Positions 1 to 7,250 of a stretch of DNA of 18,611 nucleotides are shown here, piece after piece (position 1 is the first letter of the stretch; every line of letters starts with the position of its first letter). The notes beneath the pieces are model-generated. The model was not told the origin of the DNA. It ran no database searches and worked only from the letters and a program-made list of their open reading frames with translations. Made by a program: the position numbers and the translations under genes. The DNA comes from Tenericutes bacterium ADurb.BinA155 (GTDB lineage: Bacteria > Bacillota_I > Bacilli_A > RFN20 > CAG-826). The DNA lies in NCBI GenBank assembly GCA_002068375.1, contig MVZL01000009.1, positions 1 through 18,611 of the forward strand, in the 5' to 3' direction.

Positions 1-1953
1 GGAGCCGATATGTCTTCGGTTTCCTTCCATAAGACCGCCAGTTCGTTAACCCAAAGTTCGGTTCTATTGATGCACACCGGGATGTTCTCCCGTTATGACG
101 TCCAAAAGAGCCTTAATATCATCAACACCACTTCGCCCTCGCACATTTTGATTGCCAGTATTGATGGGGCTCGTTCCTATATGGCCACCGAAGGAAAGGC
201 CGCCCAAGAAAGAACCTATGATTTGGCCAAATACGCCCGCGAAGAAGTCGCGAAAATCCCGGGCTTCGTCGTCGAAGGCAAAGAACATTTCTTGGCCCAT
301 GGCTGCTACGACTACGATAACAGCAAGCTCGTGATCGGCCTCGATCATCTCGATATCAATGGTTTCGACCTTTATTACCTCATCAAAAAACAGTTCAACA
401 TCCAGTTCGAGTTGGCCGAGACCTACGCGGTCCTCGCCATCTTTGCGATCGGAACGAAGAAAGAACACGTTGATCGCTTGGTCGCTGCCTTAAAAGAAAT
501 CTCGAAAGAGCATTACCATCCGGATGTGACTTATCCGATTCACCATTTTGACGCCTCGTTCCCCTTCATGCTGATCCGGCCGCGCGCCGCCTTCCATGCT
601 CCGGGAAAAGTGGTGCCGCTTGAACAATGCGATGGCGCGATTTCGAAAGAGCAAGTCATGTGCTATCCGCCAGGAATCCCGCTCATCTGCCCGGGCGAAG
701 TCTGGACTAGCGAGTTAATTGCTCGCGTGAAGCATTATCAAACCACGGGGGTCACGATTTTAAGTTCGTACCCTGAAGGTTACGAGATTGTCGATACCGC
801 GAATTGGAAACGGTTCCCGGTCTATATGAAACGGCTGAAAGACTATTACGAGAACCGGAAGACCACCCCCTCGGGCGATGGCTATCGGATGCCCTTTGAA
901 GGGGACAAGCATCAAGCGACCGTGGTCCTGCTTCCTTTCCGCAAAGACACTTGGCGCGAAGACGGGACGAAAGCCCGCGCGAATTTCCGCGAGGTGATTT
1001 TAGCGATTGCCCAGCATGAAAAAGTCATCGTGGGGATTCACCCTTCCATCTATGATCGCGTGATTAAAGATTACGAGAACATCCCGAATGTCCAGCCGAT
1101 CTCGATCCGCTATAACGATTCCTGGGCCCGCGACAACATGGCTCTCTTCGTGAATAACGGCAAGAGCGTGCGTTCGGTCGACTTCCGTTTCAACGCCTGG
1201 GGTGGCGAGTACGATGGTCTCTATAAGAACTATCGCGACGACGATCGCCTTGCCTCGGTCTTTGCGAAGCGGACCAAGATGATCGATTACTATGTTCCAG
1301 GTTTCGTCTTAGAAGGGGGTTCGATCGCCGTCGATGGCGAAGGGACCTGCATCGTGACCGAAGCCTGCCTACTTTCGCCCGGCCGCAACCCGACCTTTAG
1401 CAAGGCCGAGATCGAAGAGACCCTCAAAGATTACCTTGGGATCGAAAAGCTCATTTGGGTGCCACATGGCATCTATGAAGATGAAACCGATGAGCACATC
1501 GATAACATGGTGGCCTTCGTTCGTCCTGGGGTTTTGGCGATGGCGTGGTGCGATGATCCCGAGGACCCGCAGTACGATTATTGCCAGCAAACCTATGCGG
1601 TTCTTTCCAAAGCCACCGATGCGAAAGGCCGCGCCTTTGAGATCCATAAGATTTTGGTTCCGAGCCCGGCCCTCTATATGAGCAAAGAAGAGAGCAAGGG
1701 CATTTCAAAAGGCCGTTATGGCGCGAAGAGCCGGCCCGAAGGGGCGAGACTCGCTGCCAGCTACATCAACTTCTACCAAGGCAAAGACTTCGTGGTGATG
1801 CCCGGCTTTGGCGTGAAAGAAGATCAGCCCGCTTATCAAGCGATTCAGTCCTTATTCCCTCATAAAAAGGTTTACCAGATCAACACCCGGGAGATCTTAT
1901 TAGGCGGGGGTAACATCCATTGCATCACCATGCAGATCCCGGAGGCGAAATAA
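1..1953 (+). CDS. Arginine decarboxylase (C-terminal part) fused to agmatine deiminase, 5' end outside window
   Basis: The frame is open from base 1, so the first ATG (10) is internal and the gene starts upstream. Numbering from that ATG, residues 1-265 are the C-terminal part of a PLP-dependent Orn/Lys/Arg decarboxylase. The Schiff-base lysine motif SFHKT (Lys8) is at the very start, and YPPGIPLICPGE (about 219-230) is typical of the C-terminal domain. Residues about 286-647 form a full-length agmatine deiminase: DGYRMP, WARDN (Asp375), FNAWGGEYDG, LEGGS (435-438), ETDEHIDN (His496) and the catalytic Cys638 in GGGNIHC. No stop or frameshift separates the halves. The two activities would make agmatine from arginine and then N-carbamoylputrescine in the cytosol. 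The next gene codes for the third enzyme. Arginine specificity of the decarboxylase is inferred from this fusion, since lysine and ornithine decarboxylases share the fold. The domain assignments are secure. Confidence 0.9.
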   Translation, partial: GADMSSVSFHKTASSLTQSSVLLMHTGMFSRYDVQKSLNIINTTSPSHILIASIDGARSYMATEGKAAQERTYDLAKYAREEVAKIPGFVVEGKEHFLAHGCYDYDNSKLVIGLDHLDINGFDLYYLIKKQFNIQFELAETYAVLAIFAIGTKKEHVDRLVAALKEISKEHYHPDVTYPIHHFDASFPFMLIRPRAAFHAPGKVVPLEQCDGAISKEQVMCYPPGIPLICPGEVWTSELIARVKHYQTTGVTILSSYPEGYEIVDTANWKRFPVYMKRLKDYYENRKTTPSGDGYRMPFEGDKHQATVVLLPFRKDTWREDGTKARANFREVILAIAQHEKVIVGIHPSIYDRVIKDYENIPNVQPISIRYNDSWARDNMALFVNNGKSVRSVDFRFNAWGGEYDGLYKNYRDDDRLASVFAKRTKMIDYYVPGFVLEGGSIAVDGEGTCIVTEACLLSPGRNPTFSKAEIEETLKDYLGIEKLIWVPHGIYEDETDEHIDNMVAFVRPGVLAMAWCDDPEDPQYDYCQQTYAVLSKATDAKGRAFEIHKILVPSPALYMSKEESKGISKGRYGAKSRPEGARLAASYINFYQGKDFVVMPGFGVKEDQPAYQAIQSLFPHKKVYQINTREILLGGGNIHCITMQIPEAK

Positions 1954-1955
1954 CC

Positions 1956-2828
1956 ATGGAAAAGAAATACGCGCTCGCTCAATTCTCAATGAGCGATAAT
2001 TACGACAAGAACATCGAAAAAGCCGATGCTTTTATCGAAGAAGCGGCGAAAGAAGGAGCTTGCCTCCTTTTGCTCCCAGAACTCTTTGAGAATCTTTACT
2101 TCTGCCAAGTGGAGGATTACTCCAAATTCGCCTTGGCTGAGGAGACGGCCTCTTCAAGGACTCTCGCCCATTTCGAGGCGATGGCCAAAGCCAATCACAT
2201 CGTTCTTCCAATCTCGTTTTTCGAAAAGGACGGCCCCGTGTACTTCAATTCCCTCGCGATGATTGATGCCGATGGCACGTTATTAGGCATTTACCGCAAG
2301 AGCCATATCCCGACCGGGGAATGCTATGAAGAGAAATTCTATTTCAGCCCGGGTGATACTGGGTTTAAAGTCTACGACACCAAAGCTGGCAAAATCGGAA
2401 TCGGGATTTGCTGGGACCAATGGTTCCCCGAAGTCGCCCGAATCTTGGCGTTAAAAGGCGCCGAGCTCATTTGCTATCCGACGGCGATTGGATCGGAACC
2501 GGTCTTGCCTAAGGATTCCAAAGATCATTGGCAGAACGTGATGAAAGGTCATGCCGCGGCGAATATCCTCCCGGTTTTGGCCGCGAACCGTGTCGGGATC
2601 GAAAAGGCCAAAGACAGTTCGATGAAGTTCTTCGGCTCTTCTTTTATCGCCGACCAGCATGGTTGCATCGTTAAAGAATTCGGGCGGGAAGATGAAGGCT
2701 TGCTCCTCGCCACTTTCGATTTGCCCTTAATTGATCAAGAACGTTCGGATTGGGGCTCCTTCCGCGATCGTCGGACCGACCTCTATGGCGACATCATCAA
2801 ACTCAGCGCCGTCACGAAAAAGAACTAA
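1956..2828 (+). CDS. aguB: N-carbamoylputrescine amidase
   Basis: This 290-residue protein belongs to the nitrilase/carbon-nitrogen hydrolase superfamily. It would hydrolyse N-carbamoylputrescine to putrescine, CO2 and ammonia. The Glu-Lys-Cys triad is visible: Glu42 in LLPELFE, Lys115 in YRKSHIP and Cys152 in GICWDQWFPE. The WDQWFPE context and the length are typical of the AguB branch. The start at 1956 is chosen because GGAGG lies 10 nt upstream (1941-1945), inside the end of the preceding gene. An in-frame ATG at 1920 would add a tail read from the deiminase active-site codons and has no ribosome site. Two bases separate the genes, so they are almost certainly one operon that completes the arginine-to-putrescine route. 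Confidence 0.93.
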   Translation: MEKKYALAQFSMSDNYDKNIEKADAFIEEAAKEGACLLLLPELFENLYFCQVEDYSKFALAEETASSRTLAHFEAMAKANHIVLPISFFEKDGPVYFNSLAMIDADGTLLGIYRKSHIPTGECYEEKFYFSPGDTGFKVYDTKAGKIGIGICWDQWFPEVARILALKGAELICYPTAIGSEPVLPKDSKDHWQNVMKGHAAANILPVLAANRVGIEKAKDSSMKFFGSSFIADQHGCIVKEFGREDEGLLLATFDLPLIDQERSDWGSFRDRRTDLYGDIIKLSAVTKKN

Positions 2829-2935
2829 TTAAACGCGAGAACCAATAGAACGACCAAAACGGCAACCGCGGTGAGCCCGATGATGATCGGAAAGATGTAC
2901 ATCGGGTCAAAACCCTTGCCGTTTTTTCTTGCCAT
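2825..2935 (-). CDS. Predicted 36-residue single-span membrane protein
   Basis: A short minus-strand frame runs from ATG (2935-2933) to TAG (2827-2825). It encodes a basic head (MARKNGKGFDPMY) and then about 20 uninterrupted hydrophobic residues rich in Ile, Val and Leu, ending in LAFN. This is a well-formed single transmembrane segment with a positive N-terminus. It accounts for most of the gap between aguB and mntP. Its stop overlaps the aguB stop by two bases, tail to tail. A TATAAG-like -10 element lies about 20 nt upstream on the minus strand; the ribosome site is weak. I do not recognise a family. It could be a small membrane regulator or subunit. A chance ORF is possible, but the amphipathic layout argues against it. 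Confidence 0.6.
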   Translation of the reverse strand: MARKNGKGFDPMYIFPIIIGLTAVAVLVVLLVLAFN

Positions 2936-2958
2936 AGCTTTATTTAAGCCCTTATACT
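2929..2958 (+). promoter_or_regulatory. Promoter of mntP
   Basis: TTGCCA at 2929-2934 is followed after 18 nt by TATACT at 2953-2958. Transcription would start near 2965, only about 7 nt before the mntP ATG at 2972, and no Shine-Dalgarno sequence fits in between. The -35 element overlaps the start codon of the small minus-strand ORF. Confidence 0.6.
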
Positions 2959-2971
2959 AAACCCCGTCACT

Positions 2972-3580
2972 ATGAATTGGATTGTTTCTTCTCTCCTGCT
3001 CGGCGTTGGCTTATCGATGGATTGCCTCGCTTTGTCGGTCACGGATGGTTTAGTTTATCAAGACCTCGGCAAGAAGAAGCCTTTCTTTATCGCCTTTGTC
3101 TTCGCGTTCTTGCAAGCCTTATTCCCCCTCATTGGGTTCTGGCTGGGCGAGACCTTCTATAACTTCATTAAGGAGTGGGACCATTGGGTTGCCTTTGGCC
3201 TTCTCGTTCTCATCGGTGGCAAAATGCTCTTCGACGGCATCAAAGGCTTAGTCAAACCCGAGACTCGGGAACCGAAGAAATTTTCCTATCCCGAAGTTTT
3301 GCTTCAAGGCGTCGCGGATTCGATCGATGCTTTCGCGATTGGCTTAGCAATCCGCTCGACCTTGGGCGTTCAACCTGGGGATGGCCGCGATTACGAAATC
3401 TACATTTGCTTTGGCATCGTGATGCTCGTGACGTTTGCGATTTCTTTATTTGGCGTCTTCGCGGGCAAATGGATCAACAAACTCCTTAAAGGCAAATATG
3501 AAATCTCCGAGATTATCGGTGGGGCCGTCCTCATTGCGATCGCGATCGAAGTTGTTATTACCTCTTATATCGGCGGATGA
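2972..3580 (+). CDS. mntP: Manganese efflux pump MntP
   Basis: This 202-residue integral membrane protein of the MntP (DUF204) family would export Mn2+ across the cytoplasmic membrane. It has about six hydrophobic segments in two repeated halves. The conserved acidic motifs are present: LSMDCLALSV with Asp17 in the first half and ADSIDAFAIGLA with Asp116 and Asp119 in the second. The length matches the family (about 185-205). ATG at 2972 begins directly at the first membrane segment and lies just after a -10 box, so the message is probably leaderless. No yybP-ykoY Mn riboswitch can fit in this short upstream gap. The gene is monocistronic and converges on the nucleotidase gene. Confidence 0.9.
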   Translation: MNWIVSSLLLGVGLSMDCLALSVTDGLVYQDLGKKKPFFIAFVFAFLQALFPLIGFWLGETFYNFIKEWDHWVAFGLLVLIGGKMLFDGIKGLVKPETREPKKFSYPEVLLQGVADSIDAFAIGLAIRSTLGVQPGDGRDYEIYICFGIVMLVTFAISLFGVFAGKWINKLLKGKYEISEIIGGAVLIAIAIEVVITSYIGG

Positions 3581-3588
3581 TATTTTTT

Positions 3589-3603
3589 GGGGATTCCCCT
3601 TTT
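3589..3603 (+). terminator. Weak candidate terminator after mntP
   Basis: GGGG-ATT-CCCC forms a 4-bp GC stem (3589-3592 with 3596-3599) followed by only four T (3600-3603). It sits between the convergent mntP and nucleotidase genes. The stem is short and the T run overlaps the opposite gene's stop codon, so it may be inefficient. Confidence 0.35.
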
Positions 3604-5275
3604 AAGCGTAGAGATTAAAACCAGTCGCCGAATCGGCGAACGAAGTGGCATAAATCGTTCCGCTTAAAGAGGAAAAATAGTCGAAAGTGATATCCACGGG
3701 GTACGCGTTATACTCCGCGATGATATTGCTGTCGACCAAACTCGGGAAGTAGTCGTAAACCTTATCGACACTTTGGTGATAGGCCAAATAATCGATGACC
3801 GCGATCGTGTAATAGGTTGAGGAATTGAGCGTCCCATAGGTGGTGGTATCTCCGGTATAGGTCTTGTTATAGGCGGCTTCGTTCATAATGTCTTGACCTA
3901 GGACTTTCATGATCACGATGTGGTTCATGAAAGGCGTGGCCTTATAAAGCGTGCTGTAATTTATCGTTCCGCTTGGGATACTGGCCCGTTGGCTATTTTC
4001 CAACGCGCAGGCGAGATTGCTATAGGTGCTCTGATACTTTTCGTAGATCGCCTTGCAGCCGGCATTGGCAACGGTGTATTTGGTTAAAGATCCCGATAAG
4101 GTTCCACAGGTTTTGTTGGCCAACGTGGTGAACTCTTCGGTTCCGATATAACCCTTTTCGATCGCGAGGATTTCGCTATCTTCGGCCCAGCTGGAGGAGG
4201 CGGAAATGACTTCGTAGTTGGTGCAGCTGACCACACCGCTCGTTAGGGTGAGCTCAAAGTGAGAGATCGCTTCGCCATTGCAGATGCCTTGGAGATAAGG
4301 AACCCCGCTGGACAAATCGACTTCCTTTTGATGCGAGTGGGCACAGAAGATCCCATCAAAATAGGATTTGAGTCCGCTCGATTCCCAGCCTTCTGGAACC
4401 GCGATCGGATCATGAAGCGACAAGATGACGATGTCGCACCCTTCGCTATTACGAAGCCGCGCAGCCTCGGTTTCGGCATAACTTTTGGGATTATCGAAAT
4501 AAAGATCAGATACGTTCTTGGACGTAATCGAAGTGGTTTGAGCTTCGCCAATCATTCCGACGATTCCGACTTTGATGCCTCCCCGGGAGACGACCGTGGA
4601 GATGTCGCTGCCTGTCCAAGCGGAACCTTTAGTCCCGTTAGCGTAGGTTAAGATGTTCCCGGCTAAGAAGGGGAAATTCGCGGCCTTTCGGTTGGTCGCG
4701 ATATAGCTTTGGCCATAATCGAATTCATGATTACCGAGCGTCATGGAATCGAAGCCGATGTTATTCATGACTTTTGTTACCAAAGCGCCGTAATTGCTAT
4801 TGCTCTCTAACGAACCCTGCCACATATCGCCGCTCGAAATAATGAAAGTATGGTCGGGGTCGGCGGCCTTTAAAGCCTTAAGTTTGCCTCCGACTTTAGC
4901 GAGACCGCCTTCGTAGTAATAGCCCGAATTTTCGAGGATGGAGCCATGGAAGTCGTTGACTGCATAGAATTCATAAACGCCATCTTTGCTCGGGGAACTG
5001 CTGCTACTGGCGGAACCGCTGCTAGACGAAGAAGACGCGGTCGCGGACGAGGAACTCGACGTCGAGTTTGAAGTAGAAGTGCGGCCCGAGGAACTGGAAG
5101 ATGCGGGGGTGGTGGAGGTGCTTTGATGGGTTGAAGTCGTCTCTGCGCTTGAGGTTCCAGCCGAAGTGCTGTCCGAAGTTTGCTTCGAGGAAGCCGATTG
5201 CGAAGAGAGCGAAAAACTGCAGCCACTAAGGCTTAAGGAAGCGAGAATTAGCCAAAATCCGAGAGTTGTCTTCAT
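3602..5275 (-). CDS. Secreted lipoprotein of the 5'-nucleotidase (UshA-like) family
   Basis: With start ATG 5275 this is a 557-residue protein. A lipoprotein signal ends in LSLSGC (Cys19), so it should be anchored to the outer face of the membrane. Residues about 20-97 are an almost pure Ser/Thr linker. A calcineurin-like phosphoesterase domain follows, with metal-ligand motifs VNDFHG (Asp108, His110), SGDMWQGS (Asp150), GNHEFD (Asn182, His183), SLHDP (His288) and AHSHQ (His313, His315). A 5'-nucleotidase C-terminal domain comes after that (NYSTLYKATPF). It probably releases phosphate from extracellular nucleotides; the exact substrate cannot be read. Start choice: AAGG (5288-5285) is 9 nt before 5275, while ATG 5281 and GTG 5284 are in frame but too close to it. 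An extended -10 (TGGTAAACT, near 5288-5296) could instead give a leaderless start at 5281. Confidence 0.88.
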   Translation of the reverse strand: MKTTLGFWLILASLSLSGCSFSLSSQSASSKQTSDSTSAGTSSAETTSTHQSTSTTPASSSSSGRTSTSNSTSSSSSATASSSSSSGSASSSSSPSKDGVYEFYAVNDFHGSILENSGYYYEGGLAKVGGKLKALKAADPDHTFIISSGDMWQGSLESNSNYGALVTKVMNNIGFDSMTLGNHEFDYGQSYIATNRKAANFPFLAGNILTYANGTKGSAWTGSDISTVVSRGGIKVGIVGMIGEAQTTSITSKNVSDLYFDNPKSYAETEAARLRNSEGCDIVILSLHDPIAVPEGWESSGLKSYFDGIFCAHSHQKEVDLSSGVPYLQGICNGEAISHFELTLTSGVVSCTNYEVISASSSWAEDSEILAIEKGYIGTEEFTTLANKTCGTLSGSLTKYTVANAGCKAIYEKYQSTYSNLACALENSQRASIPSGTINYSTLYKATPFMNHIVIMKVLGQDIMNEAAYNKTYTGDTTTYGTLNSSTYYTIAVIDYLAYHQSVDKVYDYFPSLVDSNIIAEYNAYPVDITFDYFSSLSGTIYATSFADSATGFNLYA

Positions 5276-5315
5276 TTTCATCACCTTAGTTTACCATTCC
5301 TTGTTGAAAGCCTTT

Positions 5316-5321
5316 TATAAT
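5316..5321 (+). promoter_or_regulatory. Consensus -10 box of the patatin gene
   Basis: A perfect TATAAT lies 9 bases before the ATG at 5331. Transcription would begin around 5328, leaving almost no 5' leader. A loose TTACCA at 5291-5296 with 19-nt spacing is the best -35. The same AT-rich stretch may serve the divergent nucleotidase gene. Confidence 0.6.
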
Positions 5322-5330
5322 AATTAAATT

Positions 5331-6197
5331 ATGGGATTTAAGGTAGGGCTAGTTTTGCAAGGCGGTGGAACGAGGAGCGCATTCACGTCGGGCGTCCTCG
5401 ACACTTTGATGGAAAATAAAATTTCCTTCCCTTACATCATCGGGACTTCGGCGGGTGCTTTAAATGCCGTGAATGTTCTTTCGGGCGACATCGGGCGGAG
5501 CAAAGACGTCGACATTCTTCTCATGGACGACAAGAAGTTCATCTCGCTTCATAACCTTTTGCATTATGGTTCCTTGTTCAATTTCACCTATTTGGTTGTC
5601 GATGTTCCGAAGAAACTCATTCCCTTCAACGCGAAGGCCTATAACGAAAGCCCGGTTCATTTCGTCGTAGCGGCGACCGGACTCGAAGACGGCAAAGATC
5701 ATTATTTCGTGAAAGGCGAATGCACCGAGATGTGGAAGGCGATCGCGGCTTCTTCCTCGCTCCCTCTCATCACATGGAAGCCGGTCATGGTGGAAGGCCA
5801 TCCTTATCTCGATGGCGGTCCGACCGCGAACATCCCATTCCGCCGCGCGTTAGCGGATGGTTGCGAAAAGATCGTGGTGGTGACCACTCGAGCCAAAGGT
5901 TTCCGGAAGAGCCCCGCCAAGAAAAAGAATCTTCGCCGTGCCCATTTTCTCTACAAAGAATACCCCGAATTTTTGAAGGCCTATGCCAAAGAATCCGACG
6001 TCTATAACGCCGATGCGGATGCACTCGACGCTTTGGAGGCCAGTGGCCAAGCTTTGGTGATTGGACCGGCGCATCCGGTGACGATCGGACGAACCTGCCG
6101 CGATAAAGCGAAGTTGGACGCCCTCTATCACGAAGGAGTCGATGTTGCGAAATCTGCTCTCGAAAAATTGAAAGTCTTTCTTTCTCCTGTTAAATGA
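5331..6197 (+). CDS. Patatin-like phospholipase
   Basis: This 288-residue protein of the bacterial patatin family is a lipid acyl hydrolase with a Ser-Asp dyad. The oxyanion glycine motif LQGGGTRSAF is at 10-18, the nucleophile elbow GTSAG contains Ser40, and the DGG motif contains Asp161. The region after about 205 (YPEFLKAYAKESDVYNA ... TIGRTCRDKAKL) matches the C-terminal extension of the RssA/YjjU-type subgroup. There is no signal peptide, so it should be cytosolic or membrane-peripheral, acting on phospholipids or lysophospholipids; the substrate is not known. No ribosome site precedes the ATG and the -10 box is adjacent, so the message is probably leaderless. The next gene begins 24 nt downstream on the same strand and may be co-transcribed. 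Confidence 0.9.
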   Translation: MGFKVGLVLQGGGTRSAFTSGVLDTLMENKISFPYIIGTSAGALNAVNVLSGDIGRSKDVDILLMDDKKFISLHNLLHYGSLFNFTYLVVDVPKKLIPFNAKAYNESPVHFVVAATGLEDGKDHYFVKGECTEMWKAIAASSSLPLITWKPVMVEGHPYLDGGPTANIPFRRALADGCEKIVVVTTRAKGFRKSPAKKKNLRRAHFLYKEYPEFLKAYAKESDVYNADADALDALEASGQALVIGPAHPVTIGRTCRDKAKLDALYHEGVDVAKSALEKLKVFLSPVK

Positions 6198-6211
6198 ATA
6201 AGAATATTCAT
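6194..6211. repeat. Short perfect inverted repeat between patatin and pseudouridine synthase genes
   Basis: ATGAATA-AGAA-TATTCAT has 7-bp arms and a 4-nt loop, and overlaps the patatin stop codon (6195-6197). It is AT-rich with no following T run, so it is a poor terminator. It could be an operator or chance. Confidence 0.4.
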
Positions 6212-6221
6212 TAAACAGCGT

Positions 6222-7250
6222 ATGAATAAAAACGACAGCAAAAAACATCGATCGACTCGCGGCCTCGTTGATCCTCATTCGATTCAGACCTTCTTGGTTT
6301 ACCACGAATGCGAACTGCTGCCTTTTCTTTTTGAGAAGATGCCACAGCAATCCAAAAAGAACGTGAAACGGATTTTGGCGAACCATCAAGTTTCGGTCGG
6401 TGGGGCGCCGGTCAGCCAATTCAATTTCAAGCTCTATCCTGAAGATGAAGTCGTGATCTCGAAGAATCGGATTGCCAAGCATGAACGGGCGAATCTTCCG
6501 ATCATCTACGAAGATAAGGATTTGATCGCGATCGATAAACCCTCGGGTCTTCTTTGCGTCGCGACCGATAAAGAAAAAGGCCGGACCGCCTATCGCTTAG
6601 TGTCCGATTATGTGACTCAAATGAATCCGAAAGCCCGGATTTTCGTGGTCCATCGGCTCGACGAGGATACTTCGGGGGTTCTAATTTTTGCCAAGAATTG
6701 GGAGACCCGCGAAGCTCTGCAAAATTCGTGGCAAGACATCGTCCATAATCGGGCCTACTACGCGATCGTGGAAGGCCAGATGGAGAAAAAAGAAGACACC
6801 CTCCGCGACTATTTGGATCAGGATCGGGCTCAACTCGTTTATGTGACCCACAACAAAGAGAAAGGCAAACTCGCGATCACTTCTTATTCTGTGATGGCCG
6901 CGAAAAAAGAATATTCGCTTCTCGATGTCCACATCGATTCCGGCCGGAAGAATCAGATCCGGGTCCAGCTCGGCAACATTGGCCATTACGTGATCGGCGA
7001 CGACAAGTATGGCGAACCTTCGAACCCGCTCCGGCGGTTAGGCTTGCACGCCTACGAACTTGACCTCACCAATCCTTTAAACGGAAAAGAGTATAAATTC
7101 ACGGCCCCCATGCCTTCATCTTTCAAAGCGATGTTCTTTGGAAAAGTCGCTCGGAATGAAACGGCTCAGAATCCCAAACCCTTTAACGAAACTCCGCGTC
7201 CTCGTTATGAAAGGAAAGGCTTGCATGCCCGCCGACACCATCGCCGCTAA
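6222..7250 (+). CDS. RluA-family 23S rRNA/RNA pseudouridine synthase
   Basis: This 342-residue protein would isomerise specific uridines to pseudouridine in rRNA or tRNA. An S4-like RNA-binding domain lies at about 28-80 (KKNVKRILANHQVSVGG ... EDEVVIS). The catalytic RluA domain follows: IIYEDKDLIAIDKPSGLL (94-111), the active-site motif HRLDEDTSG with Asp147, and SGRKNQIRVQL further on. A basic Arg/His-rich tail of about 30 residues extends beyond the usual end, which may help RNA binding. Which uridine it modifies cannot be told from sequence. There is no evident Shine-Dalgarno before ATG 6222. The 3' end overlaps the next gene by 26 nt, so the two are translated from one mRNA. Confidence 0.92.
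   Translation: MNKNDSKKHRSTRGLVDPHSIQTFLVYHECELLPFLFEKMPQQSKKNVKRILANHQVSVGGAPVSQFNFKLYPEDEVVISKNRIAKHERANLPIIYEDKDLIAIDKPSGLLCVATDKEKGRTAYRLVSDYVTQMNPKARIFVVHRLDEDTSGVLIFAKNWETREALQNSWQDIVHNRAYYAIVEGQMEKKEDTLRDYLDQDRAQLVYVTHNKEKGKLAITSYSVMAAKKEYSLLDVHIDSGRKNQIRVQLGNIGHYVIGDDKYGEPSNPLRRLGLHAYELDLTNPLNGKEYKFTAPMPSSFKAMFFGKVARNETAQNPKPFNETPRPRYERKGLHARRHHRR

Noticed and set aside
10..12. ATG 10 as the true start of the first gene
   Set aside because: The frame is open upstream and the PLP-lysine motif is at residue 8, so most of the decarboxylase must precede it.
64..468. 134-residue minus-strand frame opposite the decarboxylase
   Set aside because: Antisense shadow of a strongly conserved coding region.
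4259..4651. 130-residue plus-strand frame inside the nucleotidase gene
   Set aside because: It is antisense to the phosphoesterase domain and has no independent start signals.
5850..6482. 210-residue minus-strand frame spanning patatin and pseudouridine synthase genes
   Set aside because: It crosses two well-supported genes on the opposite strand and has no recognisable motif.
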